Of a stretch of 64,000 nucleotides of DNA, positions 1 to 11,562 are shown piece after piece. Both the position numbers and the translations under genes were made by a program. Numbering within the stretch: position 1 is the stretch's first letter; every line of letters begins with the position of its first letter. The stretch comes from Elephas maximus indicus. Taxonomy: Eukaryota; Chordata; Mammalia; Proboscidea; Elephantidae. The stretch covers positions 212,375,293-212,439,292 of the forward strand of contig NC_064819.1 in the NCBI RefSeq assembly GCF_024166365.1, read 5' to 3'. Under the pieces are notes generated by a model, which was given only the letters and a program-made list of their open reading frames with translations, had not been told where the DNA came from and did no database searches.

Positions 1-1502
1 CATGTTTTAAAAAGAAAGCATAATGACGGTCATTTTCACTCGTGTAGTGATAGCTATTCATTAAGTTTGATTCCAATCATTAAATATAAATATTTCAGCT
101 TTCTTTTTAAAACATGTCCCATAAAAAGGGCAGTTAAACTAAAAAGTCACATTTTAGTTATGAAATTCAAAGAAAACTTTTTTTAAAAAGTAGTAGAAAT
201 GGCATCATGTAAACAAAATGAGGTTAATAACATCAAGGCACCCAATTTACAGGGATGTGATTTTAGAGAGTATATTGCACAAATTGAAAAGTTAATAGTG
301 TTCAGTTTTAAAGGATAAAAACTCTCAACTATGTATTGAATATTCTCTTTCTTTCAATGAATATTAACTCTTCAGTGCTGAAGTCATGTAAAGGTATTAT
401 TGCAAGTACCGGCAAATTTTGATCCAGATTCATTTTTCATTAATAAGTTGGTATGCAATTTAAAGGGGAGGAGAGCAATTCACCACCTTAATTTTCCAGG
501 TTACACTGTTTTTCTACATAGTGTTAAGACAACCTCTCTAAGGGATTTAGACCACCAACTCCATGCAAAGATGCCTAATTCTACATTTTGTCCCCCACCC
601 CAATCCCAGACATTCTCTCCTGCTTAAATGCCCCAAAGCATGATTATAGCTTGGGATCCTGGCACTGGACCAAGAATCTAAAGGTTTGGATTCTTCTCAC
701 AGCTCTGCCAGAAGGACCTAAAGTTCCCTGAGCCTAGATGTCCTCCCCTGGAAATGACCTCCTTGAACTAGTTGACCTGCAAGGTAGAATCACCGGCATT
801 TCACATCCTTAAAATAGGTGAAGAGCAAATTTACTATCAAAGATGTTGAAATTTTTACAGCATTATTTTAAGATACTAAAATATGGTACCTACCTGCTTG
901 TGAAAAACAGTGTATCACTTGACTTTAGGTATTAAACATGAAGAATGTGTGAAATCAACTGTCTGAAAAAATTTATTATGCCAGAAGTCTTTCTTTCAAA
1001 AATAGTAATATACAATTAAAAAGTGTAAATGAGGTTTTCCATTATTTGGGCAGAAAATCAAAACTGAACATTTCCCTAATATTAGGCAGACATTCTTACC
1101 TATTAGGTTATTATCCCACTGAATAAGAAAAGTACACTTCTAAGGTTATAAGTTATAGGCACACACACACAAAGAAGCCTCTGCGTGATATCTGCACTGT
1201 TACACATTTGATCTACAACTTTTCTTTGCAACTAAGTAAAGATACTAATAAAGATTCCTGAAGGGGGAGGGAACACCAGGATATAAGGTTTTAAAGCTAC
1301 TTCCAAACTAATGGAATTTCTTTTTTTTAAATACTTTTCTTACCATAATTTTTCCAAGCTTCACATTCCAGTCTGTTTTAACTGAGTTTACTCTAATTCC
1401 TAGATACCTCCTTTTCCTTCTTTCTCCCATCTCCCTCTCAGCCTTTTCTCTCTCCTTTCTGGTCCAGTTGCATCCTTCTCCACCACTTTTCTATGTCCTT
1501 AC
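1..1502 (-). other. NMBR: NMBR intron 1 (3' part missing)
   Basis: This stretch follows the NMBR exon 1 donor on the minus strand. It is AT-rich with a pyrimidine-rich run at about 1,405-1,470 and a short CA run near 1,160. I see no coding exon or recognisable repeat. The next NMBR exon must lie beyond the left edge. Confidence 0.7.
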
Positions 1503-1924
1503 CTGTCGGCGCTGAGGGCCGTGAGAGTGAACACGGAAACCCCCACGGAGGTGAGCTGGATGACTGGGATCAGTTTGCAGCCCACCTTCCCAAACATCCA
1601 TTCGTCAAAGAAGTAGCGCGAGGCGTCCACCGGGACGCAGGTAAGCAGCAGCAGCACGTCTCCAGCGGCCAGGTTAGAGATGAAGATATTGGGGACGCTC
1701 CTCATGGCGCTGTTGGTGATAAAGATCTTCACCAGCACGCTATTGCCCAGCAAGCCCACCGTGATGATGAGCAGGTAGAGAGACGGGATCACACAGCGGA
1801 TCACCAACTCCGTGGTGGTCCGATCCAGGGCGGGCAGAAGATCCCTTTCGGACACCCCCGGAACGAGACCGCTGTGATTGGCGCCTGCGGTCAGGGAGAG
1901 GTTGGCAAGAGACTTGTAAGGCAT
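1503..1924 (-). CDS. NMBR: Neuromedin-B receptor, coding part of exon 1 (partial gene)
   Basis: This exon encodes the first 140 residues of a bombesin-family class A GPCR, plus two bases of the next codon. NMBR binds neuromedin B at the cell surface and signals through Gq/phospholipase C. The protein begins [11 protein letters not shown] and matches the NMBR N-terminus and TM1-TM3 closely as I recall the human protein. Visible landmarks are possible N-glycosylation sites at N8 and N16, TM1 (about 41-64) with GN at 60-61, TM2 (about 79-99) with LAAGD at 85-89, the conserved TM3 Cys at 116, and the DRY region at the exon end. After Asp140 the Arg codon is split by a donor reading AG|GTAAGG on the minus strand, so the exon ends at 1503. 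The remaining exons lie left of the window. The start was chosen by family homology and has A at -3. In-frame ATGs also exist at 1933 and 1960. The reading frame is open with no lesion seen. Confidence 0.95.
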
Positions 1925-2540
1925 GGTCTTCATTCCAGAAGACTCCTCTGGAGTTTTCATGCGCCCAGGTCCGGTGATAAGTGCACCGCACACGACTTGG
2001 GCTTAATCGATTTCTCTCCGGTCCCCGCAAGTTTACTGCCCCAGCGAACGCGTCACGCTGCCGCCTTTGGAAGAAGCCACGTCTGTGCACGCGCTCAGGT
2101 GCTTCAGTTCTGCAAGGGGAGCGTTGGCGCCTGTTGGCTACAAATTTAAAAAAGAAAAAAAAAAAAAGAGCGATTGCGTCTTCGTTCTCGTCCGCAATGC
2201 TTGTTTCTCCTTTCTACTGGAGAGCAGTCGGTTGGTGAACGATAATCTCTACCTCTGGGATTAAGAAAAGTGCCTGCTGGACCGTTGGCCGCGAGGAGCG
2301 GAAGTCACCCTGGCGCTGTCCAGGGCGCCACAGCTGAAACAAGGGGCACTAGCTTGAGCCACTAGCGCCTGACTCTTCCCACAGCTTTCCTCTTATTTCT
2401 GCAGTTCCTGGTGTATTGTGAGGGACTGGAGGGAAGCTGAGTCCTCCCTCTCACACTGCGTCCCTGTATTCATCTGTCCTTACCCGCCTCCGAGCGGGAG
2501 GAGCCCCAGGCAAGAAGTTTGTGAACCTCAGAGGATCTAG
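1925..2540 (-). promoter_or_regulatory. NMBR: NMBR 5' UTR and promoter-proximal region
   Basis: This is the GC-richer segment immediately upstream of the NMBR start on the minus strand, clearly different from the AT-rich surroundings. It has scattered CpGs, an A-rich tract at about 2,147-2,168 and no obvious TATA box at a fixed distance. The role is inferred from position and composition. The transcription start cannot be placed from sequence alone. Confidence 0.5.
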
Positions 2541-2639
2541 GGGCTGAGCTGGCAAGTCCCTGATGCAGAAACACTCAATTTAGGAAAGAGAATAAGTGAC
2601 ACGTTGTGAAGTAAATGAATGAAATTCCCTCCCCACTCT

Positions 2640-3360
2640 TCTTATCATCCAGTTTCCTTACTCCAAATATGGGAACTATTTCCTACAACTGGCATATTAT
2701 TTGTAACACATTTCTTTGAACTATAACCTGCAAAAAGGGCACAATAATTAAGTGTATAGCTCAATATAACCACCATCCAGAACCAACAACCTAACCACTA
2801 TCTCCCAAAGTAACTACTAATCTGCCTTTTATCATATTAACTTGCCTGCTCTTGAACATCATATAAATGGAATCATTCAGTATGCACTCTTACGTCCAGC
2901 TTCATGCATTCAGTGTTATATATGTGAGATCCACCTATGTGTTTCGTATAGTATTTTCATACAGTATTCGGTTGCATAAATATGCCACTTCTTATTTATC
3001 CATTCTACTGTTGATTCGGAAACACTGATGGCCTAGTGGATAAGTGCTAAGGCTGCTAACCAAGAGGTCGGCAGTTTGAACCGGCCAGGTGCTCCTTGGA
3101 AATGCTATCGAGCAGTTCTACTCTGTCCTATAGGGTCGCTATGAGTCGGAATCGATTCGACAGCAGTGGGTTAGGTTTGGTTTTGGTTACTGTTGATTCA
3201 CATGTGTATTCTTTACAATTTCAGCGAATTTAAATAATGCTTCTATGAGCATTCTTTTATATATGTCCTGGTGCACACTTCGGTGAATACCCAGACGTGA
3301 ATTTACTAGGTCACAGTGATCTGAAATGTTTAGTTTTAGCAGAAACTATTTTTTAAAACA
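2640..3360 (-). mobile_element. Old L1 3' fragment, interrupted by a SINE
   Basis: The text resembles minus-strand L1 3' sequence, with phrases such as 'cttatttatccattctactg' followed by 'tgcttctatgagcattc'. It is split by the SINE at 3,018-3,187, and the L1 text continues across the duplicated target. No intact reading frame remains. Confidence 0.6.
3018..3187 (+). mobile_element. AfroSINE, full copy with target-site duplication
   Basis: This is a tRNA-headed SINE running from a degenerate 'gatggcctagtggataagtgc' head through 'aggtcggcagtttgaacc' (B-box region) to the tail 'gggtcgctatgagtcggaa' and a GGTTTGGTTTTGG end. It is flanked by a perfect 12-bp duplication, tactgttgattc, at 3,006-3,017 and 3,188-3,199. 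It sits inside an L1 relic. Confidence 0.9.
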
Positions 3361-3379
3361 AATGACACACTTTTTTTTT

Positions 3380-3500
3380 TCTTTTGGAAACTTGCTTGAT
3401 AGTATCAATTACGGCTGAAAACATGTATACCTATGACCAAGTAATGCCACTCCTAGGTATATGCCCCCAAAATACCTGATACTTCAAATGGATATTCCTA
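3380..3500 (+). mobile_element. L1 ORF2 3' fragment
   Basis: The phrase 'caagtaatgccactcctagg' followed by 'tatatgcccc' is characteristic of the ORF2 C-terminal region of mammalian L1. It is short and decayed. Confidence 0.5.
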
Positions 3501-3971
3501 AGGGCAAAATAACTTCCCAACTCAGTGTCATCTGAGTCAAATACAAACCTCTCAGAGATGTTGGCTCAGTTCTGGGATTAGCCATGTAACATTCTTTTCA
3601 TTAGAAAAAAACATATCCATAGATCTTGGTCAATAAAAGATAAAATTGTTTGATAAATTAAGGAAATTCGTTAATGAGTACCTACAGTGATCTGGTCACA
3701 GCTGGCAAAATGTGTACATGAACAAGCCATTTGTAAAGTTTAAGCTTTTTTTTTTCAGAAATTGCTATCAAGATTAGTGAACCAAGGGAGATAATCAAGG
3801 CAACTAATATCACATATAAATTGAGAAATGACACTAGCAGATTTATCTTTAAAGTTATTTCTCTTTTAATATCTAATGGATTATTTAAACTGAAAGAACT
3901 ACGAAAGAAATTTTCTATATTATGAAGTCATTCAAACTTTAAAACTACAACTATTCCATTTACCAACATTC

Positions 3972-5425
3972 GCCTGTCAGTTTGTCACACTGTGGTGGTT
4001 TGTATGTTGCTGTGATGCTGGAAGCTATGCCACTGTTCTTTCAAATGCCAGCAGGGTCACCCCTGGTGGACAGTTTTCAGCAGAAATTTGGAAGACAGCT
4101 ACCTGGTCAACTGACTGGAAGAGATCCATATCTGTGCCTATTCCAAAGAAACATGAGCCAACAGAATCCATAAATTACTGAAAAATATCATTAATATCAC
4201 ATGCAAGTAAAATTTTGCTAAGATAATTCAAAAATGCTTGCAACAGTACATTGATTGGGAACAGCCAGAAGTTCAAGCCAGATTCATAAGATGATGTGGC
4301 ACCAGGAATATCATTACTGATGTCAGATGGATCTTGCCTGAAAGCAGAGAATACCAGAAAGATGTCTACCTATGTTTTATTGATTATGCAAAGGCATTTA
4401 ACTGTGTAAATCATAACAAATTATGGATAACATTGCAGACCACTTAATTGTACTCATGTGGAAACTGTACATAGACCAAGGGGCAGTCATTCGAACAGAA
4501 AAAGGGGGCACTGTGTGGTTTAAAATCAGGGTTGTATCCTTTCACCAAACTTTATATGCTGAGCAAATAATCTGAGAAGCTGGACTATATGAAGAAGAAC
4601 GAGGCATCAGGATTAGAGAAAAATTCATTAGCAATTTGCAATATGCACATGACACAAACTTGCTTGCTAAAGGTGAAGAGGACATGAAGCACTTACTGAT
4701 GAAGATCAAAGACTACAGCCTTCAGTATGAACTACACCTCAACATAAAGAAAACAAACGTCCTCACAACTGGACCAATAAACAACATCATGATAAAGGGA
4801 GAAAGTATCGAAGTTTTCAAGGATTTCGTTTTACTTGGATCTACAATCAACGTCCATGGAAGCAGCAGTCAAGAAATCAATCAATGTATTGCATTGGTAA
4901 AATCTGCTGCAAAAGACCTCTTTAAAGTATTAAAAAGCAAAGACGTCACTTTGAGGACTAAGGTGCGCCTGACCCAAACCATGGTATTTTGAATCACCTC
5001 ATATGGTTGTGAAAGCTGAGCAATGAATAGGGAAGACCAAAGAAGGATTGATGCCTTTGAATTATGGTGTTGGCTAAGAATATTGAACATACCATGGACT
5101 GCCTGAAGAACAAACGAGCCTGTCCTGGAAGAAGTACAGCAAGAATGCTCCTTGGAAGCAAGGATGGTGAGACTTCGTCTCATGAAATTTGGGCATGTTA
5201 TAAGGAGGGACCAATCCCTGGAGAAGGACATCAAGGTTGATAAGGAAAGTGTTAGTGAAAAATAGAAAGGCCCTACACTAGATGGATTGACACAGTGGCT
5301 GCAACAACAGGCTCAAACATAGCTACGACTGTGAGGATGGCGCAGGACGGGGCAGTGTGTTCTTCTGTCATACATAGGGTTGCTATGAGTTGGAACCGAC
5401 TTGACAGCACCTAACAATAATAGCA
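3972..5425 (+). mobile_element. RTE/BovB-like LINE copy R1, internally deleted
   Basis: This copy starts with the family 5' tip (tgtcagtttgtc...actgtggt, then gttgctgtgatgctggaagc), which R3 also carries. At about 4,084 it jumps directly into the reverse-transcriptase region (ttggaagacagctacctggt). The endonuclease half is therefore missing, roughly 1.7 kb by comparison with R3. The RT region is frameshifted; the longest piece is at 4,636-4,992 and the YADD box reads YAHD. It ends 'cagcacctaacaataatag'. Two ends with a missing middle is unusual for a LINE copy. Confidence 0.85.
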
Positions 5426-5874
5426 ATGTCCCATTTTAATATATTTTATGTTAAAATATAGTGAAGCCTAATTTGCTGTATGAGTTTTTATATTCTTCCT
5501 TATGATGTTAAACACTTAGTTGAGAAAAACTCAAAAAACAGAATTATACAAATATCTAATCGCCTGGCATTGTAGAAATAAGACATCTAGATTATTGAAT
5601 TTTTTCCTGTTTCAAGTGAATTCACATGTATTTACTCAAAGGGTTTGGTTCATGATAGTGAAGAATATTATAAATATTTTAATAATGATAGACTTATAAT
5701 AATGATAGGCTTATGATACTGTATTAAAATGCTATTAAAGGTATCATAATTATGGGTATATTATTTAGACACATCACAAATTAAATAGAGGTAAATGGAT
5801 ATTATCTCATTTTTATAGAATTAATAAACATCAGAAATAAACATCTACCAAAGGGACATACTTTTTATTTTTTT

Positions 5875-6060
5875 AATCTATGTGCCAGACACCATATTAG
5901 GTTCCTTAGAGGCAGATTTCATTTAATGTTTATGACTATCCTGTGAGGCAGACATTTGAGTTTAAAATTTACACATCACATAATTAACACTCATAGAGGT
6001 AATATAATCTGATTAATTTCATAAAGACCTCAATAAAACTGCATTTTGAAGCTAATTATA
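5875..6060 (+). repeat. MIR SINE relic
   Basis: The order 'atgtgccagacaccatatta' then 'catttaatgtttatgactatcctgtgaggcag' matches the MIR core, which moves from the 'tgccaggcact' motif through 'ctcatttaatcctcac' to 'gaggtag'. It is highly diverged, as expected for an ancient mammalian repeat. Confidence 0.6.
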
Positions 6061-6424
6061 CTTGACTTTAAAGTCTATTCTATCACATTATTCACAGAGA
6101 ATAAAATTTCCTGGAAAAATGAGGTTTCCGTATGAATAAAGGATACATTTTGAATCCTAAGGCATTCAATGTTTATAAAATGCACATCAAATATTTCATT
6201 TTTCTAGTACAAAAAGTGTTCAAAACTAAATATAATCATTTTTTGCTGTCTCAAAGTCACTGCTGTATTAGTTATTGTAAGTGTATGCAAAGAATTTGAA
6301 ATGCAAACCTATTTCATAATCCTTTACCTGCCCCAATGGATCTATCATGTAAAGTATGTTGAAGAAAAAGTTAAATATTATATTTACAGAAAAATTTTAT
6401 AGGAATTTCCTTTAAGATTGTGAA

Positions 6425-6540
6425 CACAACAAAAGTATCCACTATTACCATTGCTATTTAACACAGTAAGAATATTCCAGCCAATGCTATAATGACAGTT
6501 ACACGTACATGTCAAAACCTAATATTAAAAAGTATGGCCC
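6425..6540 (+). mobile_element. L1 ORF2 fragment
   Basis: The text 'tccactattaccattgctat' then 'ttaacacagtaagaatattccagccaatgc' resembles the L1 ORF2 RT-domain passage around LFNIVLE. It is decayed. Confidence 0.5.
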
Positions 6541-6570
6541 AAAAAATGAATAGAAGAGAAAAAAAAAAAA

Positions 6571-6850
6571 GGCTCCTTGTAAGTGAGGATGGTGAGACTT
6601 TGTCTCAAGTACTTTGGACATGTTATCAGGAGGGACCAGTTCCTAGAGAAGGACATCATGCTTGGTGAAGTAGAGGGTCAGGGGAAAAGAGGAAGACCCT
6701 CACCAAGAGGGACTGACACAGTGACTGCAATAATGGGCTCAAGCCAACAAGGATTATGAGGATGGCACAGGACCAGGCATCATTTAGTTCTATTGTACAT
6801 AGGGTCGCTACAAGTTGGAACTGACTCGAAGGCACCTAACAACAACAATA
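6571..6850 (+). mobile_element. RTE LINE copy R2, 5'-truncated 3' end
   Basis: Only the last 280 bp of the RTE family is present, from 'ggctccttgtaagtgaggat' to 'ggcacctaacaacaacaata'. It aligns with the same part of R1, R4 and R6. It is preceded by an A-run. Confidence 0.85.
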
Positions 6851-7340
6851 GAAAATATGGAAAAATGGCTCATATTACAAAGAAGAATAAAGCTGAGTCC
6901 CTAGGTAAAACCACATACAGTGTTAGATTCTCAATACATTAAAGATCACAGTCTAAAAGGTAAACTGAGAAAATAATAGAAATGAATCTCACAAAGTATA
7001 TTTGAGACAAAGGTAAGGGGAAGGATTTCTATTTCCAGCCAAGATGGTGCCTATTGTCCAATGTCTGATAACTGTTGTTTGTATACTTTGTCCATTTTCT
7101 ATAAAATTTATTTAGTATGTTTCCTATTCTCAGTATGATTTTTACAAAAGGCATCAACAAAAAACCTACGGTAAGCTTCATACTTAATGGTAAAAGACTA
7201 AACGCTTTTCCCCTAAGATCAGAAATAAGGCAAGGTTCTCACCACCTTTATTCAACGTTGTACTAGTGGCTTTTTCCAGTGCATCAGAGCAAGAAAAGCA
7301 AGGGAAAGGCATATAGATTTGCCATCCCATATGATTGGAA
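6851..7340 (+). mobile_element. L1 ORF2 fragment
   Basis: The segment 7,140-7,330 (aacaaaaaacctacggtaag, cttaatggtaaaagactaaacgc, aggcaaggttctcaccacc) matches L1 ORF2 RT-domain text in plus orientation. The preceding 290 bp is probably the same relic but too decayed to be sure. Confidence 0.55.
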
Positions 7341-7892
7341 ATGGATGTGGCAGAGGACAGTAGAAAGATTGATATTCCGTTCAGTTGCCAAACTATTACG
7401 CTTACATGGGAAGGGAATATTTGGGTAAAATAAATCACAAAATCAATGAAAAGAAGTGAAATAATTACTAAAGGTAAAGGAACTAATGAATGGATTATTT
7501 TAAAGGTAAAAGTAAATGTAAATTTAGCACTTTATGAGGTGCTTCTAGCAAGAGAAAAATTTTCTCTGTTTCTGCCATTACTGCAACAAAATGTTGACCA
7601 GGCAGCAGGCCAGTGCAACAGTGCTACCGAGGTGACTTATTTCTTTCTTTTTTTTTTTTTTTTTTTAATATAACCACAGAGGGACCCATGCTGATCAAAT
7701 GGAACAACACTAATGTGGTTATCTTTTTGGCTACCATTTTACAGCTTACATTTACTATCAGGAACCCTTGTTGGGACAACATCCATGGGAATCTAAGATC
7801 AACCTTTAAAAACTCTGTTCAATAATGGAGCTGAAGGGCTTAGTGTAACTATAAATTTTGATGATGGACTGTTAAGAAAAATGTTATGGTTG

Positions 7893-10800
7893 TTTGTTGT
7901 TAGGTGCCATCCAGTCAGTCTGACTCATAGTGACCCTATGCACAACAGCACAAAACACTGCCCGGTCCTGCAACATCGTCACAATCATTGCTAGGCTTGA
8001 GCACATTGTTGCAGCCACTGTGTAAATCCATCTCCTTGAGGGTCTTCTTCTTTTTCACTGACCCTCTACCAGGCATGATGTCCTTCTCCAGGGACTGGTC
8101 CCCCCAATAGCATGCCCAAAGTACATGAGATGAAGCCTCGCCATCTTTGCTTCTAAGAAGCATTCTGATTGTACTTCTTTCAAAACAGATTTGTTCCTTC
8201 TTCAGGCAGTCAGTCGTGTATTCAATACTCTTCACCCACACCATAATTCAAAGGCACAGATTCTTCTTCGGTCTTCCGTATTCATTGTCCAGCTTTCACA
8301 TGCATATAAGGCTATTGAAAATATCATGGCTTGGGGTCAGGCACACCATAGTCATCAAAGTGAAATCTTTAATTTTGAACACGTTAAAGAGGTCTTTTAA
8401 AGCAAATCTGCCCAATGCAATACATCGTTTGATTTCATGACTACTGTTTCCAAGGTCATTGACTGTGAATCCAAGTAAAATGAAGTCCTTGACAACTTCA
8501 GTCTTTTCTTCATTTATCATGACATTGCTTACTGGTCCAGTTGTGAGGATTTGTATGTACTTTATCTTGAGGTACAACCCATACTAAAGGCTGCAGTCTT
8601 AGATCTTCATCAGTAACTGCTTCCAGTCCTTTTCACTTTCAGCAAGCAAGGCTATGTCATCTGCATAATGCAAGTTGTTAATTGCCTTCCTCCAATCCTG
8701 ATGTCATGTTCTTCATATAGTCTAGCTTTTCAGGTTATTTGCTTAGCATACAAACTGAATAAGTACGGTGAAAGTATACAACCCTGATGGACAACTTTTC
8801 TGACTTTAAACCATGCAGTATCTCCTTTTTGTGTTCAAAGGACTGCCTCTTGGTCTATGCACAGCTTCCACATGAGCACAATTAAGTGTTCTGGAATTCC
8901 CTTCTTCATAATGTTATACATAATTTGTCGTGATCCACACAATCTAATGTACTTGCATAATCACTAAAACACAGGTAAACAACTTTCCGATACTCTGTGC
9001 TTTCAGCCAAGATCCATCTGACATCAGCAATGCTTTTCCTTGTTCCATATCCTCTTTTGAACCTGGCTTGAACTTCTGGCAGTTCCCTGCCAATGTACTG
9101 CTGCAACTGTATTTGAATGATCTTCAGTAAAATTTTGCTTGTGTGTGATATTAATGATATTGTTTGATAATTTCCACATTCTGTTGGATAGCTTTTCTTT
9201 GGAATGGTCACAAATACGGATCTCTTTCAGTCAGTTGGTTAGGAAACTCTCTTCCAAATTCCTTGACGTAGACAAGCAAGCACCTCCAGAGCTGCATCCA
9301 TTTGCTGAAACATCTCAGTTGTATTCCACCAATTCCTGGAGCCTTGTTTCTTGCCAACGCCTTCAGTGCAGCTTGGACTTCTTCCTTCAATATTATCCTT
9401 TCTTGATCATATGCTACTTCCTGAAATGGTCAACCAATTCTTTCTGTTATGGTGACTCTGTGAATTCCTTTCATCTTCTTTCAATACTCTCTGCATCATT
9501 TAATATTTTGCTCATAGAATCCTTCACAATTGCAACTTGAGACTTGAATTTTTTCTTCAGGCCTTTCAGCTTGAAAAATACCAAAAGTATTCTTCCCTTT
9601 TGGTTTTCTAACTCCAAGCCATTGCATATTTCATTGCAATACTTTACTTTGTCTTCTCGAGCAGCCCTTTGAAATCATCTGTTCAGCTCTGTTACTTCGT
9701 CTTTTCTTCAGTTCGCTTTAGCTACCCTATGTTCAAGAGCAAGTTCCAGAATCTTTTCTGATATTCCTTTTGGTCTTTTCTTTCTTTCCTGTCTTTTTAG
9801 TGACCTTTTGATTTCTTTATGTATAATGTCCTTAATGTCATTCACAACTCATCTGGTCTTTGGTCATTAGGGTTCAACCCCTCAAATCCATTCTTGAGAT
9901 GGTCTCTAAATTCAGGTGGTATATTCTGAAGGTCGTACTTTTTCTCTTGTGGACTTGTTTTAATTTTCTTCAGCTTCATCTTGAACTTGCATATGAACAA
10001 TTGTTGGTCTGTTCCACAGTCAGCCCCTGGCCTTGTTCTGACTGACGAAATTGAGCTTCTCCATCGTCTCTTTCCACAGATGCATTCTTATGTTCTATCT
10101 GGTGAACTCCACTTGCGTAGTCACAGTTTATGTTGTTGAAAAACGTACGCAATGAATAAGTTGTTAATCTATGCAAAACTCTGTCATGCAATCTCCAAAA
10201 TCGTTTCTAGCACCAAGGCCATATTTCCAACTACTAATCCTTCTTCTTTGTTTCTAACTTTCACATTCCAATCATCAGTAATTATCAGTTCATCTTGATT
10301 GCATGTATGATCAATTTCAGACTCCAGAAGTTGGTAAAAATCTTCAATTTCCTTATCTTTGACATTAGTAGTTGGTGCATAAATTTGAATAATAGTTGTA
10401 ATAACTGGTCTTCCTTGGAGGTCTGTGGATAATATCCTATCACTGACAGCATTGTACTTCAGGATTGATCTTGAAATGTTCTTTTTTATGATGAATGTGA
10501 TGTTATCATTCTTCAATTTGTCATTCCTGGCAGAGTAGACCACGTGATTGATTGTCTAATTCAAAATGGCCAACACCAGCCCATTTCAGCTCATTAATGC
10601 CTAGGATATCGATGTCCGTGAGGTCCATTTCCTTTTTGATGACTTACAATTCTCTTAGATTCATACTTTGTACATTCCATGTACCGATTATTAATGGATG
10701 CTTACAGCTGTTTCTCCTCATTTCAAGGTAACATCAGCAAATGAAGGTCTCAAAAGCTTGACTGCGTCCATGTCATTAAGCTCCACTCTACTTTGAGGAG

Positions 10801-11088
10801 GCAGCTCTTCCCCAGTCACATTTTGAGTGCCTTCCAATGTGAGGGGCACATCTTCTGGCACTATACAAGACAATGTTCCACTGCTATTCATAAGGTTTTC
10901 ACTGGCCAATTTTTTCAAAAGTAGATTGTTAAATCCTTCTTTCTAATCTGTCTTAATCTGAAAGCTCCTCTGAAACCTGTGCACCAGGGTGACCCTGCTG
11001 GTATTTGAAATATTGGTGGCATATCTTCCAAAATCACAGCAACACACAAGTTACCACAGTACGACAAACTGACAGACATGTGGGGGTT
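7893..11088 (-). mobile_element. RTE/BovB-like LINE copy R3, nearly full length
   Basis: This is a 3.2-kb minus-strand copy carrying both family ends. The 3' tail (ttgttgttaggtgccat on the plus strand) is at 7,893 and the 5' tip (complement of cagtacgacaaactgacag) is at about 11,050-11,088. Its one long coding region is broken into frames. It includes an APE-type endonuclease piece at 10,184-10,543 (QIYAPTT, then a DDWN version of the usual GDWN motif) and RT pieces at 8,906-9,211 and 8,296-8,577. The RT catalytic box reads YADD near 8,665. It is the best-preserved RTE in the window by length but is not a functional gene. Confidence 0.9.
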
Positions 11089-11340
11089 AAGAAAAATACC
11101 AGGCTATAATGGTAGAAAGTTGTCTGCCACTTGTCCAGCAAACCATAAATGTTACGTGTCAGAACAACTTCTTGCCTAGCTTTTCTTAAAGAAAAGAGCA
11201 TGGAGATAATTGAAGCAGACAGATACACTGGGATCACAAGTGGGTTCATGTACTACAGACCACAACACCTGTAATCCAGACAGTCTGTAGGAGGCCCTCT
11301 GGCACAGATAGATAAAGTTATAATTAGGAGTAACTACTAC
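11089..11340. other. Unassigned spacer with possible SINE stub
   Basis: A short phrase at about 11,286-11,310 (aggaggccctctggcacagatag) resembles an AfroSINE head with no body after it. Nothing else is recognised. Confidence 0.35.
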
Positions 11341-11342
11341 AT

Positions 11343-11562
11343 GAGACGCCCTGGTGGTACAACATTTAATCACTTGGGTGCTAACAAAAAGTTGGTGGTT
11401 CAAACCCACCCATTTACTCTGGGAGAAAGATGTGATATGCTTCTGTATAGATTACAGACAAGAAAGCCTTATGCAGTAGTTCTATTCTGTCACACGGAAT
11501 TACTATGAGTCAGAAATCGACTCCACAGGGCACCAAACAACTACCCCCATGACTTTATCTTG
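11343..11562 (+). mobile_element. AfroSINE variant with 'ggcaccaaacaac' end
   Basis: The head is 'gacgccctggtggtacaac' and the B-box region 'gttggtggttcaaacccacc'. The body 'gggagaaagatgtgatatgc' belongs to the longer SINE subfamily. The tail is 'actatgagtcagaaatcgac' ending 'gggcaccaaacaac', closer to the RTE terminus than to the GGTTTGG-ended subfamily. Confidence 0.85.

Larger units (their letters stand above)
5426..6570. other. Intergenic, AT-rich; mostly unassigned
   Basis: I see no gene. A 21-bp imperfect tandem duplication (taataatgatag.cttat) lies at about 5,681-5,722. Two old repeat relics in this stretch, a MIR at 5,875-6,060 and an L1 piece at about 6,425-6,540, are listed separately. 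Confidence 0.6.

Noticed and set aside
1493-2149. A 218-codon plus-strand open frame opposite NMBR exon 1
   Set aside because: It is the antisense shadow of the GC-rich NMBR exon. It has no recognisable domain, and the minus strand carries the conserved receptor sequence.
4636-4992. 118-codon reverse-transcriptase-like open frame as a host gene
   Set aside because: It is part of a broken RTE LINE copy. Similar frames at 23,117-23,476 and 27,863-28,225 are the same family.
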